DNA of 64,000 nt, taken from the NCBI RefSeq assembly GCF_001811425.1, contig NZ_KV804745.1:1-64000 (forward strand), read 5' to 3'. A program made the position numbers and the translations under genes. Each line of letters starts with the position of its first letter. Positions within the stretch are counted from its first letter, which is position 1. This document shows, one piece after another, positions 39,249 through 46,932 of the stretch. The stretch is from Peptoniphilus_A sp001811425 (GTDB lineage: Bacteria; Bacillota; Clostridia; Tissierellales; Peptoniphilaceae). The notes below the pieces were generated by a model. That model saw only the letters and a list, made by a program, of their open reading frames with translations. It made no database searches and had not been told where the DNA came from.

Positions 39249-40379
39249 ATGAAATATATTTATAGAATATTTGTATTCCTTACAGTTATACTCCTCCTTG
39301 GAGCATTAGGACTTACATTTATATTTATGCCAAGGGGAAAAAAATTAGATGACAATAAAAAAATTATAAATAAAGAAGAAGTTGCTGAGCCAGAAAAAAT
39401 TACTGTCTTCAATGACGATGAGGACATTGTAAATATTTTATTAGTTGGACTTGATTCCAGCCAAGTGACTTATGAAAAGGACGAGGACTCTAAGAGGGCA
39501 GACACAATTATGCTCTTATCCATTGATCCAAAGTACGACAGAGTTAGACTTTTATCCATCCCAAGGGATACATACTACAAGTTAAAGGGCTATGACAATT
39601 ATAGGATGAATGCAGCTTATTCTCGTGGAGGTATTGATCTTCAAGTTTCAAGTGTAGAAGACTTTATGGGAGTAAAAATTGACCATTATGTTACAGTCAA
39701 CTATGAGGCAGTGAAGGAGCTTGTAGATGCCATTGGCGGAGTGGAAGTTTACACGCCAGAATACAAGTACACAGACCCATCGACTATACCGCCACTAGAA
39801 ATTAATTTTGAAGAAGGTCTTCACCTCTTAAATGGAGAAGACTCTGTGAAATATCTTAGAATTAGAAAAATTTACAAGGACCAAGACCTTGACAGGATTA
39901 AGGCACAACAAGATTTCATCATGAAGATTTTTGACAAGATGAAGTCACCTAAAATGCTTTTAAAAGTTCCAAAACTTGTTTCCATTGCCAATAAACACAT
40001 TGAGACGGACATGAACTATGGTCAGCTTTCCTATCTTGCCTACTATGGCATAACTCTGGACAAGGAAAATATCGGTATGAAAACTGTGGAAGGCACTACT
40101 AAAAAGGGTTCACCCCTATATTTTGTGGATAAAGATAGTGCAACTTATGAAGCCCATGAACTTGTAAGACTGAGAGATAAGGAGTCTGAAGCAAGTGAAG
40201 AAGACTTAAATTATACCGAAGAAGAGCTTAAGAATATGACAGAAGAAGAAAGGGCGGCTATTGAGCAAAAAATTAGAGACAAAAAGCTTAGGGAAAAATT
40301 AAAGGAAGAGGCTGTGAAAGAAGAAAATTCTACTTCTGTTTCTAATTCTAATGAAAATGAAGTTAAAGATGAAAATTAA
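39249..40379 (+). CDS. LytR-CpsA-Psr (LCP) family cell-wall ligase
   Basis: A 376-residue membrane protein with one N-terminal segment (residues 6-27) and an extracellular LCP domain. Conserved parts are LLVGLDSS near residue 63, KRADTIMLLSID (84-95), the arginine loop SIPRDTYY near 104, YRMNAAYSRGG near 118, and RIRKIYKDQDLDRIKAQQ near 201, which bind the polyprenyl-phosphate substrate. LCP enzymes attach teichoic acids or other glycopolymers to peptidoglycan. The C-terminal ~60 residues are a charged Glu/Lys tail. Start follows TAGGAGG; single gene with its own terminator. Confidence 0.94.
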   Translation: MKYIYRIFVFLTVILLLGALGLTFIFMPRGKKLDDNKKIINKEEVAEPEKITVFNDDEDIVNILLVGLDSSQVTYEKDEDSKRADTIMLLSIDPKYDRVRLLSIPRDTYYKLKGYDNYRMNAAYSRGGIDLQVSSVEDFMGVKIDHYVTVNYEAVKELVDAIGGVEVYTPEYKYTDPSTIPPLEINFEEGLHLLNGEDSVKYLRIRKIYKDQDLDRIKAQQDFIMKIFDKMKSPKMLLKVPKLVSIANKHIETDMNYGQLSYLAYYGITLDKENIGMKTVEGTTKKGSPLYFVDKDSATYEAHELVRLRDKESEASEEDLNYTEEELKNMTEEERAAIEQKIRDKKLREKLKEEAVKEENSTSVSNSNENEVKDEN

Positions 40380-40404
40380 ATAGGGAAAATTATTTTATAA
40401 AGAA

Positions 40405-40436
40405 AGACCATCAAAGTGCATGATGGTCTTTTTTAA
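40405..40436 (+). terminator. Intrinsic terminator after the LCP gene
   Basis: AGACCATCA (40405-40413) pairs perfectly with TGATGGTCT (40421-40429), followed by seven T. Confidence 0.9.
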
Positions 40437-40444
40437 TGTAATTC

Positions 40445-41653
40445 TTATTGAGCTAAAAGCTCTATTATATTTTTTACAACTTCTTTGGACTTTTGCATCT
40501 GGTCAAGGCTCACAAGTTCGTAGCGACCGTGATAATTGTAGCCACCAGTAAAGATGTTTGGAGTTGGAAGACCCATAAAGGATAATTTTGAGCCATCAGT
40601 TCCGCCTCTTACTGGGCCAATTTTTGGAGTGACGCCAGATTTTTCAAATGCTTTTTTTGCAAGGTCAATTATTTCCATGTGGTCCTCTAAAACTTCTCTC
40701 ATGTTATAATATTGGTCTTTTATTTCAAGTTTTATGCACTTGTCGTATTTTTTATTCAAGAAGCTTGCAATCTCCTCAAATAATTTTTTCATGTCTTCAA
40801 ACTTTTCTCTTGAGTGATTTCTTATGATGTAGTTCATTTTTGTGAACTCAACAGATCCCTCTATGCCAAGAAGAAGGGAGAAGCCTTCGTAGCCTTCTGT
40901 GTATTCAGGTCTTTCGCCTGCTGGGAGCATTGAATTAAATTCCATGGCTATTAGCTGGGAGTTTACCATGGTGTCCTTGGCAGAACCAGGATGCACATTT
41001 TTGCCTTGGATTTCGATTTTTGCTGAGGCCGCGTTAAAGGTTTCGTATTCAAGCTCGCCAAGAGGTCCGCCGTCAACGGTAAAGGCAAAGTCTGCCCCAA
41101 ATTTTTTCACATCAAACTTATCTGCACCTCTGCCGATTTCTTCGTCAGGTGTAAAGGCAATTTTTATGTCGCCATATTTGGCATCCTTGTCCTTTAAAAG
41201 TTCTTCCACAGCAGAAATAATTATGGCTATGCCAGCCTTGTCGTCAGCACCTAAGAGTGTAGTCCCGTCTGTTGTTATAAGAGTTTCGCCCCTTAAGTCA
41301 TTTAAAAAGGGAAAGTCAGAGACAGATGTGGTGAAGTCCTCATTTAATTTTATGTCGCAGCCATCATAATTTTCAATAACCCTTGCCCTTACATCCTTAC
41401 CGCTCATGTCGGGAGCAGTGTCCATGTGAGCAATAAAACCAACAGTCTTCTTGGCTTTTACCCTGCCAGGGATTTTCCCATAGACATAGCCATTTTCATC
41501 AATCTCAGCCTCAATGCCAAGGGACCTTAATTCCTCCACCAAGAAATTCCCAAGCTTTAACTGTCTTTCTGTTGATGGACAAGTAGGGGAACTTTCGTCA
41601 CTTGTTGTCTCAAAGGAAACATAATTTAAAAATCTATCTAAAATATTTGTCAT
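40445..41653 (-). CDS. pepT: Peptidase T (tripeptide aminopeptidase)
   Basis: A 402-residue M20 zinc peptidase that removes the N-terminal residue from tripeptides in the cytoplasm. Visible metal and catalytic sites are IAHMDTAPD (~75), LGADDKAGIA (~137), TPDEEIGRGAD (~173), and GPVRGGTDGSKLSFMG with GGYNYHGRYE near the C-terminus. The ATG at 41653 follows TTGGAGG; the longer reading from 41719 is not supported by a ribosome site. It stands alone between the LCP terminator and the PPC gene. Confidence 0.95.
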   Translation of the reverse strand: MTNILDRFLNYVSFETTSDESSPTCPSTERQLKLGNFLVEELRSLGIEAEIDENGYVYGKIPGRVKAKKTVGFIAHMDTAPDMSGKDVRARVIENYDGCDIKLNEDFTTSVSDFPFLNDLRGETLITTDGTTLLGADDKAGIAIIISAVEELLKDKDAKYGDIKIAFTPDEEIGRGADKFDVKKFGADFAFTVDGGPLGELEYETFNAASAKIEIQGKNVHPGSAKDTMVNSQLIAMEFNSMLPAGERPEYTEGYEGFSLLLGIEGSVEFTKMNYIIRNHSREKFEDMKKLFEEIASFLNKKYDKCIKLEIKDQYYNMREVLEDHMEIIDLAKKAFEKSGVTPKIGPVRGGTDGSKLSFMGLPTPNIFTGGYNYHGRYELVSLDQMQKSKEVVKNIIELLAQ

Positions 41654-41690
41654 AATAACCTCCAATGAAATTATTCTATCAAAAAAATGC

Positions 41691-41721
41691 AAAAAAATAA
41701 AAGTGACTTCAAAAGCCACTT
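41691..41721 (-). terminator. Intrinsic terminator after the PPC-domain gene
   Basis: On the minus strand, a hairpin of AAG-CACTT with AAGTG-CTT arms (41701-41721, one mismatch) is followed by a T-rich run (41691-41700). Confidence 0.65.
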
Positions 41722-41743
41722 CTATTTAAAAATTTTAATAAAA

Positions 41744-42166
41744 TTAATCAAACTTATAAATATTTATGCCAGTGTAGTCGTCCTTTTGTCTTTCCACAGT
41801 GCCCTCTATTACATTAATAGTTAGTTCGCAAGTTACACTTATCTTGGCAGACTTTAAATGGCCGCCATAAACTTTTCCGTCAGTGTCAGATGCAGATATG
41901 TGAAGGTGTGGATAGTATTCGCCATCTAGGGTTGTGATGCTACCAATTAGAGATAAAATTTCAAATTCGCCCTTGAAATTTTTTTCCTTGTAATCTCTTT
42001 TTGCCAGGCTAAAGAGTCCAATAGTGAAGTCGTCTGTGGCTCCAATTCCATAAATGCTTGCAAGTTTAATATTTTCCTTTAAAGCAAGATCCTTTAATTT
42101 TTCGTGAACTTCTTCAGTTCTGTCAATCCTTGCGATAATTTTGTCGCCAAATCTTTTGTAATCCAT
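41744..42166 (-). CDS. PPC/DUF296-domain protein
   Basis: A 140-residue single-domain PPC (plant and prokaryote conserved) protein. The conserved metal-binding histidines are in YPHLHISASD and VYGGHLKSA, and ASIYGIGATDDFTIGLF is the usual N-terminal block. Stand-alone bacterial members form trimers; they are often annotated as DNA-binding by homology to plant AT-hook proteins, but no AT-hook is present here and the real function is unknown. Start follows GGAGGAATT. Single gene. Confidence 0.88.
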   Translation of the reverse strand: MDYKRFGDKIIARIDRTEEVHEKLKDLALKENIKLASIYGIGATDDFTIGLFSLAKRDYKEKNFKGEFEILSLIGSITTLDGEYYPHLHISASDTDGKVYGGHLKSAKISVTCELTINVIEGTVERQKDDYTGINIYKFD

Positions 42167-42245
42167 AATTCCTCCTATTTTTATTATCGAAACATTTGAA
42201 AAATTTTAACTTCTTTAAATTAATTTTACCAAAAGTTTTTAAAAA

Positions 42246-42719
42246 TTAATCAAAATCATTTTTTGAAATTCTATCTTCTACAGAGTATTCGTTGTCCAAA
42301 ATTTCCACATCATACTCCTCATTAAACATTGGCGAAGACAAAATATAGTCGCCAGTAGTAGGAGATGTTGCCATGGCAATATTGTATAGGGTGGAAATCC
42401 TAAGTAATGCCTTTACATCGGGGTCGTGAGGTTGCGCCTCAAGAGGATCCCAGAAGAAGATCAAAATATCAATTTTTGAATCAGAAATTTTTGCACCAAG
42501 TTGTTGGTCGCCACCAAGTGGACCAGAAACAAGGCGTTTGACATCAAGAGATGTCTCACGAGAGATGAGGGCAGCAGTGGTCCCCGTTCCAATAAAATTG
42601 TGCCCTCTTAATTTTTCTTCGTGCCTTTTAACCCAAGCCAGGAGTTCTTTTTTCTTGTGGTCATGGGCAACAAGGGCTATGTTTTTCTTTTCCTTCACTT
42701 TAATTTTTTTAACTTGCAT
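42246..42719 (-). CDS. mgsA: Methylglyoxal synthase
   Basis: A 157-residue cytoplasmic enzyme converting dihydroxyacetone phosphate to methylglyoxal and phosphate, a bypass of lower glycolysis. The active-site motifs are LVAHDHKK (~20), the phosphate-binding GTGTTA (~45), the catalytic Asp in GPLGGDQQLG (~70), and His in AQPHDPD (~98). The length is normal. It is transcribed alone, divergently from the rpsF operon. Confidence 0.96.
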   Translation of the reverse strand: MQVKKIKVKEKKNIALVAHDHKKKELLAWVKRHEEKLRGHNFIGTGTTAALISRETSLDVKRLVSGPLGGDQQLGAKISDSKIDILIFFWDPLEAQPHDPDVKALLRISTLYNIAMATSPTTGDYILSSPMFNEEYDVEILDNEYSVEDRISKNDFD

Positions 42720-42744
42720 AAGTACCTCGAATTTTTAAAAAATC

Positions 42745-42773
42745 TTGACTAAGCTCTTTCTTTAATATATAAT
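42745..42773 (+). promoter_or_regulatory. Promoter of the rpsF-ssb-rpsR operon
   Basis: -35 TTGACT (42745-42750), 17-bp spacer, -10 TATAAT (42768-42773). Confidence 0.85.
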
Positions 42774-42790
42774 ATCAAAGATTGAAATCC

Positions 42791-42817
42791 TTGCATAGTT
42801 TTTTTAGCTATGCCGTA
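42791..42817 (+). promoter_or_regulatory. Candidate S6:S18-binding leader hairpin
   Basis: The rpsF leader has GCATAG (42793-42798) paired with CTATGC (42808-42813), directly followed by CCG (42813-42815), then the AGGAGGTG ribosome site. In many bacteria the S6:S18 complex binds its own rpsF mRNA at a hairpin with a conserved CCG, which mimics its 16S site. Position and CCG fit; the full motif was not modelled. Confidence 0.5.
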
Positions 42818-42837
42818 GACCATGAGGAGGTGAAAGT

Positions 42838-43122
42838 ATGAACAAATACGAAGCGGTGATTATGTTTTATCCTGAAGTGGAAGAAGAAAAAAGAAATGCT
42901 TCTTTCGACAGACTTAAAAAGGTAATCGAAAAAGACGGTAAAATTAATAACGTTGATGAATGGGGCATGAGAAAATTAGCTTACGAAATCGACTACAAAA
43001 AAGAAGCTTATTATATTTTCGTTGAATTCGAAACAAAACCAGAAGACATTGCTGAAATCAACAGAGTCGCAAAGATCATGGACCCAGTTATGAGACAAAT
43101 GATTATAAAAGTTGAAGACTAA
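42838..43122 (+). CDS. rpsF: 30S ribosomal protein S6
   Basis: A 94-residue ribosomal protein that binds S18 on the 30S platform. MNKYEAVIMFYPEVEEE at the start, VDEWGMRKLAYEI in the middle and PVMRQMIIKVED at the end are typical of S6. It is the first gene of the conserved rpsF-ssb-rpsR operon with a strong AGGAGGTG site; autoregulation by S6:S18 is likely through the leader hairpin. Confidence 0.97.
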   Translation: MNKYEAVIMFYPEVEEEKRNASFDRLKKVIEKDGKINNVDEWGMRKLAYEIDYKKEAYYIFVEFETKPEDIAEINRVAKIMDPVMRQMIIKVED

Positions 43123-43131
43123 GGAGTTTTT

Positions 43132-43665
43132 ATGAATTGTGTTAGTTTAATAGGAAGACTAGTAAGAGATCCAGAACTTCGTTATGCGCAAAATGGAACA
43201 GCTATTTGTCGTTTCACTCTTGCTGTTGACAGAAGAATGTCAAAGCAAAAGAGACAAGAAGCTCAAGCTAATAATCAACAAACTGCTGATTTTATTGGCT
43301 GCACAGCTTTTGGTCAAACAGCTGAACTTATTGCCAATTACCATAGAAAAGGAAGTCAAATTGGAGTTGAAGGTAGAATCCAAACAGGAAGCTACGAAAA
43401 AGAAGGAAGAACTATTTATACAACAGATGTTGTAGTAAATAATTTAACTTTCATAGGCTCAAGCCAAGGTCAAAGCCAAGGCGGCTTTAATCAAAATAAT
43501 TTCCAAAGTCAAAACCAAGGTGGATTTAACCAAGGTGGTTTTAATCAAGGTGGATTTAATAATGATCAACCAGTAAATTCAGCCTACGGAAATGACTTTT
43601 CAAAAAACGATAATGACGATGAAGATGGATTTTTCCCTGTTGATAATGACGATATTCCATTTTAA
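43132..43665 (+). CDS. ssb: Single-stranded DNA-binding protein
   Basis: A 177-residue SSB: an OB fold in residues 1-107 (MNCVSLIGRLVRDPELR at the start, EGRIQTGSYE near 82), a flexible Gln/Gly/Asn-rich linker with QGGFNQ repeats, and the acidic tip DNDDIPF, which recruits repair and replication partners. It is the middle gene of the ribosomal operon, 9 bases after rpsF and 11 before rpsR, the usual Firmicute order. Confidence 0.97.
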   Translation: MNCVSLIGRLVRDPELRYAQNGTAICRFTLAVDRRMSKQKRQEAQANNQQTADFIGCTAFGQTAELIANYHRKGSQIGVEGRIQTGSYEKEGRTIYTTDVVVNNLTFIGSSQGQSQGGFNQNNFQSQNQGGFNQGGFNQGGFNNDQPVNSAYGNDFSKNDNDDEDGFFPVDNDDIPF

Positions 43666-43676
43666 GGAGGGTAAAA

Positions 43677-43901
43677 ATGCAAAGAAGATTTGGCAGAAGG
43701 AAAAAAGTAGATCCTTTTGAAAAAGATAAAACTAAAAAAATTGACTATAAAGATGTTGATATGCTAAGAAATTATATTTCTGACCGTGGCAAAATTCTTC
43801 CAAGAAGAATCACAGGTTTAACAGCAAAACATCAAAGAGAAATGACAGTTGCTATAAAAAGAGCAAGACAAATCGCACTTATTCCATATAGCGCTGACTA
43901 A
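43677..43901 (+). CDS. rpsR: 30S ribosomal protein S18
   Basis: A 74-residue ribosomal protein that pairs with S6. DYKDVDMLRNYISDRGKI, PRRITGLTAKHQR and the basic IKRARQIALIPY end are diagnostic. No cysteine ligands are present, so it is the zinc-free form. It is the last gene of the operon, followed by a strong terminator. Confidence 0.97.
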   Translation: MQRRFGRRKKVDPFEKDKTKKIDYKDVDMLRNYISDRGKILPRRITGLTAKHQREMTVAIKRARQIALIPYSAD

Positions 43902-43909
43902 TTAGACTT

Positions 43910-43940
43910 AAACTGCTGGCTTATCCCAGCAGTTTTTTTG
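43910..43940 (+). terminator. Intrinsic terminator of the rpsF-ssb-rpsR operon
   Basis: AAACTGCTGG (43910-43919) pairs perfectly with CCAGCAGTTT (43926-43935), followed by further T. Confidence 0.95.
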
Positions 43941-44026
43941 TTTTTCTTTTGTATTTTTATACCCACTCATATATAATTGCTTTAAAGAGTTACATAATTA
44001 AAAATTTAATTTATAAGGAGGTTTTT

Positions 44027-45061
44027 ATGAAGAAGAAATTTATTTTGGGACTAAGTTTACTTGCTCTTTCTATTCCAAGTCTTGTTTTTGCAAATTCTAA
44101 TATTAGGCTTTGGGTCAAGGGCAAAATTGTAAATTCTGATGTGGCGCCCTATATTTCTGAGAGCAGAACTATGGTGCCTATAAGGGTTATTTCAGAAAAT
44201 TTGGGAAAGGTCGTTACTTGGAATAATGATGATAAAAAAGTTATTATTAAGGATGAAAAGGGCAATGAGTTTTCTCTTGTTATTAATGAAAAATTTATGG
44301 AAGACCTTTCCAGCAATGTAAATAGAAGGATAGAGCTTGATGCGCCAGCTGTAATTAAGGATGACAGGACCTTTGTGCCTATAAGGGCAATTGCCGAAGC
44401 CTTTGGCGAAAGGGTTCATTGGGATAATGACAAGAGAGTCGTTGTAATTGGCGATAATTATGATTCTAAGAAAATAAAAAATGATGAGATAGAAAAGACA
44501 AAAGATCCTCTAGGTCTTGACTACCTTTACAAGAAGGACATGGCAGGAAAATCTGATGAAGAAAAGGCAACTTATGAAAATAAAATGAGAAATATGCCTT
44601 CAAAAGTTTTTAAGGGCAGAAAAAATGGTGAAGTTGAGGCTTGTCTTGCTTGGTTATCCTTTGCCAAGGCTGGAGAATTTTTTGAAGCTGACTTAAATAA
44701 AAATCCTTTTTTAAATCCTAATAAGGATGGACTCGACATAGGTTTAACTGAAAGAGGAGAATCCATGTCTAGCTTCGATGACTACGAAAAGGATGAGAAA
44801 TACACAAGAGAACTCATGGGCGTAAGCTCTGGTCCATCAATGGCAGGGCTTGAACATTTTGATTATTATTTAAATTTTGATGGTACTTTTAATTATTTTA
44901 GGCTCCCTCTACACTATCAAGGCGATGCTCCAGAAATGTTAAAGGAAGTTAAGGATATTGTCTCTAAGCCAAAGAAGGTAAAATTTATTAAGGCTGATAA
45001 AAAGGATGTTGAAAAGCTTTTAAAGATTTTGGGAGAAATGTCTTACAATCCCTATAAGTAA
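44027..45061 (+). CDS. Secreted protein with copper-amine-oxidase N-terminal-like domain
   Basis: A 344-residue exported protein. The signal peptide ends near SLVFANS. Residues about 25-140 hold a duplicated copper-amine-oxidase-N-like (stalk) unit: RTMVPIRVISENLG with VTWNNDDKKVII, and RTFVPIRAIAEAFG with VHWDNDKRVVVI. In Firmicutes this module is a cell-wall-associated domain and does not imply oxidase activity. The C-terminal ~190 residues match nothing I recognise. The ATG at 44027 follows AAGGAGG; a longer reading from 43949 adds an unlikely leader. Confidence 0.88.
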   Translation: MKKKFILGLSLLALSIPSLVFANSNIRLWVKGKIVNSDVAPYISESRTMVPIRVISENLGKVVTWNNDDKKVIIKDEKGNEFSLVINEKFMEDLSSNVNRRIELDAPAVIKDDRTFVPIRAIAEAFGERVHWDNDKRVVVIGDNYDSKKIKNDEIEKTKDPLGLDYLYKKDMAGKSDEEKATYENKMRNMPSKVFKGRKNGEVEACLAWLSFAKAGEFFEADLNKNPFLNPNKDGLDIGLTERGESMSSFDDYEKDEKYTRELMGVSSGPSMAGLEHFDYYLNFDGTFNYFRLPLHYQGDAPEMLKEVKDIVSKPKKVKFIKADKKDVEKLLKILGEMSYNPYK

Positions 45062-45074
45062 TAATTTTTATAAG

Positions 45075-45100
45075 AAGGCTAGCTTAGGCTAGTCTTTTTT
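45075..45100 (+). terminator. Intrinsic terminator after the stalk-domain gene
   Basis: AAGGCTAGC (45075-45083), TTAG loop, GCTAGTCTT (45088-45096), with one G-U pair, then a T-run. It overlaps the 3' end of the small minus-strand gene. Confidence 0.85.
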
Positions 45101-45333
45101 ATTTTGACTTTTATAAAGAAATACAAATTATAGCCAATCAGAAAGCCAATCGACTGTCTATCCCAGAAGTCAGACCTATAATAATTTATTTTTAGAAATT
45201 CTAAAATAAGAACAAGGAGGCTTAAGAGATAGAAATTTTTTCTCTTGCATAATTTTGATTTTTCTAGTTTGTAGCCATATAAAAATTCTAATATTACATA
45301 AGCTATAGATTTTATAATAAAGTAAAAATTCAT
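45079..45333 (-). CDS. Possible small membrane protein
   Basis: An open frame of 84 codons with a hydrophobic N-terminus (MNFYFIIKSIAYVILEFLYG), a central hydrophobic stretch (LLSLLVLILEFL) and a basic C-terminus, compatible with two membrane segments. A GGTGAT ribosome site lies 4 bases before the ATG. No homologue is recognised. Its last codons lie inside the terminator of the neighbouring plus-strand gene, and such AT-rich frames occur by chance, so it may not be real. Confidence 0.4.
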   Translation of the reverse strand: MNFYFIIKSIAYVILEFLYGYKLEKSKLCKRKNFYLLSLLVLILEFLKINYYRSDFWDRQSIGFLIGYNLYFFIKVKIKKTSLS

Positions 45334-45382
45334 ATTATCACCAAAATTATTGTAACAAGTTCTTGTAAAATGAGCGTAAAAA

Positions 45383-45414
45383 AAAACCAGGCAAATGAAA
45401 TAAACCTGGTTTTT
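45383..45414. terminator. Intrinsic terminator after the YjiH gene
   Basis: AAAACCAGG (45383-45391) pairs with CCTGGTTTT (45405-45413). The minus strand continues in a long T-run, so it mainly serves the leftward YjiH gene. Confidence 0.88.
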
Positions 45415-45437
45415 AAAAAATATTAAATTATTTTAAC

Positions 45438-46745
45438 TTATCTAAAGAATAGATAAAGTATTGGCATAGTGATTACTATACTTAAAATAACTCTTTCAAT
45501 CCAAATTATAATATAATCTGAGAATTTTAGAGGTATTTCTGTTCCCATCATTACAGGAATTGATGCTGAGAAGAATAGGATTTCTGAAACTGATACTACT
45601 GCTACTAGCATCTTTGCTATTAGTCCAAGTCCTGCGTTTGCTACCACTGGTGCTGGTAAAAGCATTTCTGCAATACTCATGCCAAGGGCTTGAGCAACCA
45701 TAAGCGGTTCTTCTACTCTAGTTATTAGTGTGAATGGATAGAAGATGTAGCCAATGATGTCAAAGATTGGAGTGTACTCTGCAAGTAAAAGTCCTATCAT
45801 ACCTACGCCGAGAAGTGATGGGGCAATGTTAAGTGCCATTTTAAATCCGTCAATAAAGTTATCTTTTATAACAACTGCTAAGGAGCCAGAATTTTTGTAA
45901 GTTTCCATTCCTGCATCTAGGGCTTCGCCAAAAGTAACTTTTTTCTTTTCTTCAGGTATATATTCTTTTCCAGAATAATATTCTTGTGGTTTTTTATTTA
46001 GTGGGAAAATTCTTGCTGTAATTGCTGTTACTATAAATGTAACGAAAAGTGTAATCCAGAAGTAGGCTAGCCAGTAGTCTAACAAGTCCAAAGTTTTTGC
46101 AACTATAATCATAAATGTTGCAGATACTGTTGAGAAACCTGTTGCGATAATTGCTGCTTCCTTTTTTGTGTAAGTGTCTTCCAAGTAAACTCTATTTGTA
46201 ATTAAAAGTGCTAATGAATAAGAGCCTACAAAGGATGCAACGGCATCTACTGCTGACCTACCTGGAGTTTTAAATACTGGTCTCATTACTGGTTCCATAA
46301 ATACACCAATAAATTCCATTAGTCCAAAGCCAGTTAAGAATGCCAAGAAAACTGATCCAATTGGCACGATTGTAGCTACTGAAACCATGATTGAATTCCA
46401 AATAAGTGGTAGCATATCTCCATCAAAAATTCTTGCAGGGCCTTTATTAGTTACATACATAAAAACAAAGACTAAAGCTACAAGTTTAATTGCAAAGAAT
46501 ACTGAGTGAAGTTTACTTTTTTGCCAAGATTTAGTTTTTATTGCATAGGCTATACCAGCAAGCACCATGAAAACGCCAAAAATTAAATTATAATTTGGAA
46601 GTTTTTTTACAAGTGTTGTTATGTGGTCAATTGGTATACTCTTTGCTCCGCCTATTGTAATAGGCACAAAGAACATAAAAATTCCAAAAAGTGAATAAAA
46701 AATAAATAGTGCAATGTCCGTCGAGTTGAATTTTTTCTTTTCCAT
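45438..46745 (-). CDS. YjiH family membrane transporter (nucleoside-recognition/gate domain)
   Basis: A 435-residue polytopic membrane protein with about ten segments, matching the YjiH family, which has a nucleoside-recognition (Gate) domain. Clear features are the N-terminal FNSTDIALFIFYSLFGIFMF, the conserved GRSAVDAVASFVGSYSLA near residue 162, and a C-terminal gate-like region with MVAQALGMSIAEMLLPAPVV. The family has no proven substrate, though linkage elsewhere suggests a small organic solute. Start follows AAGGAGGA. Single gene. Confidence 0.88.
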   Translation of the reverse strand: MEKKKFNSTDIALFIFYSLFGIFMFFVPITIGGAKSIPIDHITTLVKKLPNYNLIFGVFMVLAGIAYAIKTKSWQKSKLHSVFFAIKLVALVFVFMYVTNKGPARIFDGDMLPLIWNSIMVSVATIVPIGSVFLAFLTGFGLMEFIGVFMEPVMRPVFKTPGRSAVDAVASFVGSYSLALLITNRVYLEDTYTKKEAAIIATGFSTVSATFMIIVAKTLDLLDYWLAYFWITLFVTFIVTAITARIFPLNKKPQEYYSGKEYIPEEKKKVTFGEALDAGMETYKNSGSLAVVIKDNFIDGFKMALNIAPSLLGVGMIGLLLAEYTPIFDIIGYIFYPFTLITRVEEPLMVAQALGMSIAEMLLPAPVVANAGLGLIAKMLVAVVSVSEILFFSASIPVMMGTEIPLKFSDYIIIWIERVILSIVITMPILYLFFR

Positions 46746-46890
46746 AATGTCCTCCTTAATTTGTATTAATATACTATGGTTAAGCTTTATTATACCATAG
46801 TATTAGCAGATAAAACGAGAGTTGACTAAATTTCAACTTATTTTTTTTAAAAGTTATTTAAGATAAGAGCAATTTTTTTAAAATTTCATA

Positions 46891-46925
46891 AAAAAAAAGA
46901 GCTCGCCAAAGCTATGGACGAGCTC
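46891..46925 (-). terminator. Intrinsic terminator after the 581-residue hypothetical gene
   Basis: GAGCTCG (46899-46905) and CGAGCTC (46919-46925) are a perfect inverted repeat; the minus strand then runs into eight T. Confidence 0.92.
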
Positions 46926-46932
46926 AAAATTT

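Noticed and set aside
43490..43570. Short tandem repeats that could suggest a CRISPR or satellite
   Set aside because: They encode the QGGFNQ linker repeats of SSB; there are no spacers and the units are codon-phased.
44027..45061. Copper amine oxidase
   Set aside because: Only the N-terminal stalk-like domain is present; the catalytic domain and topaquinone motif are absent.
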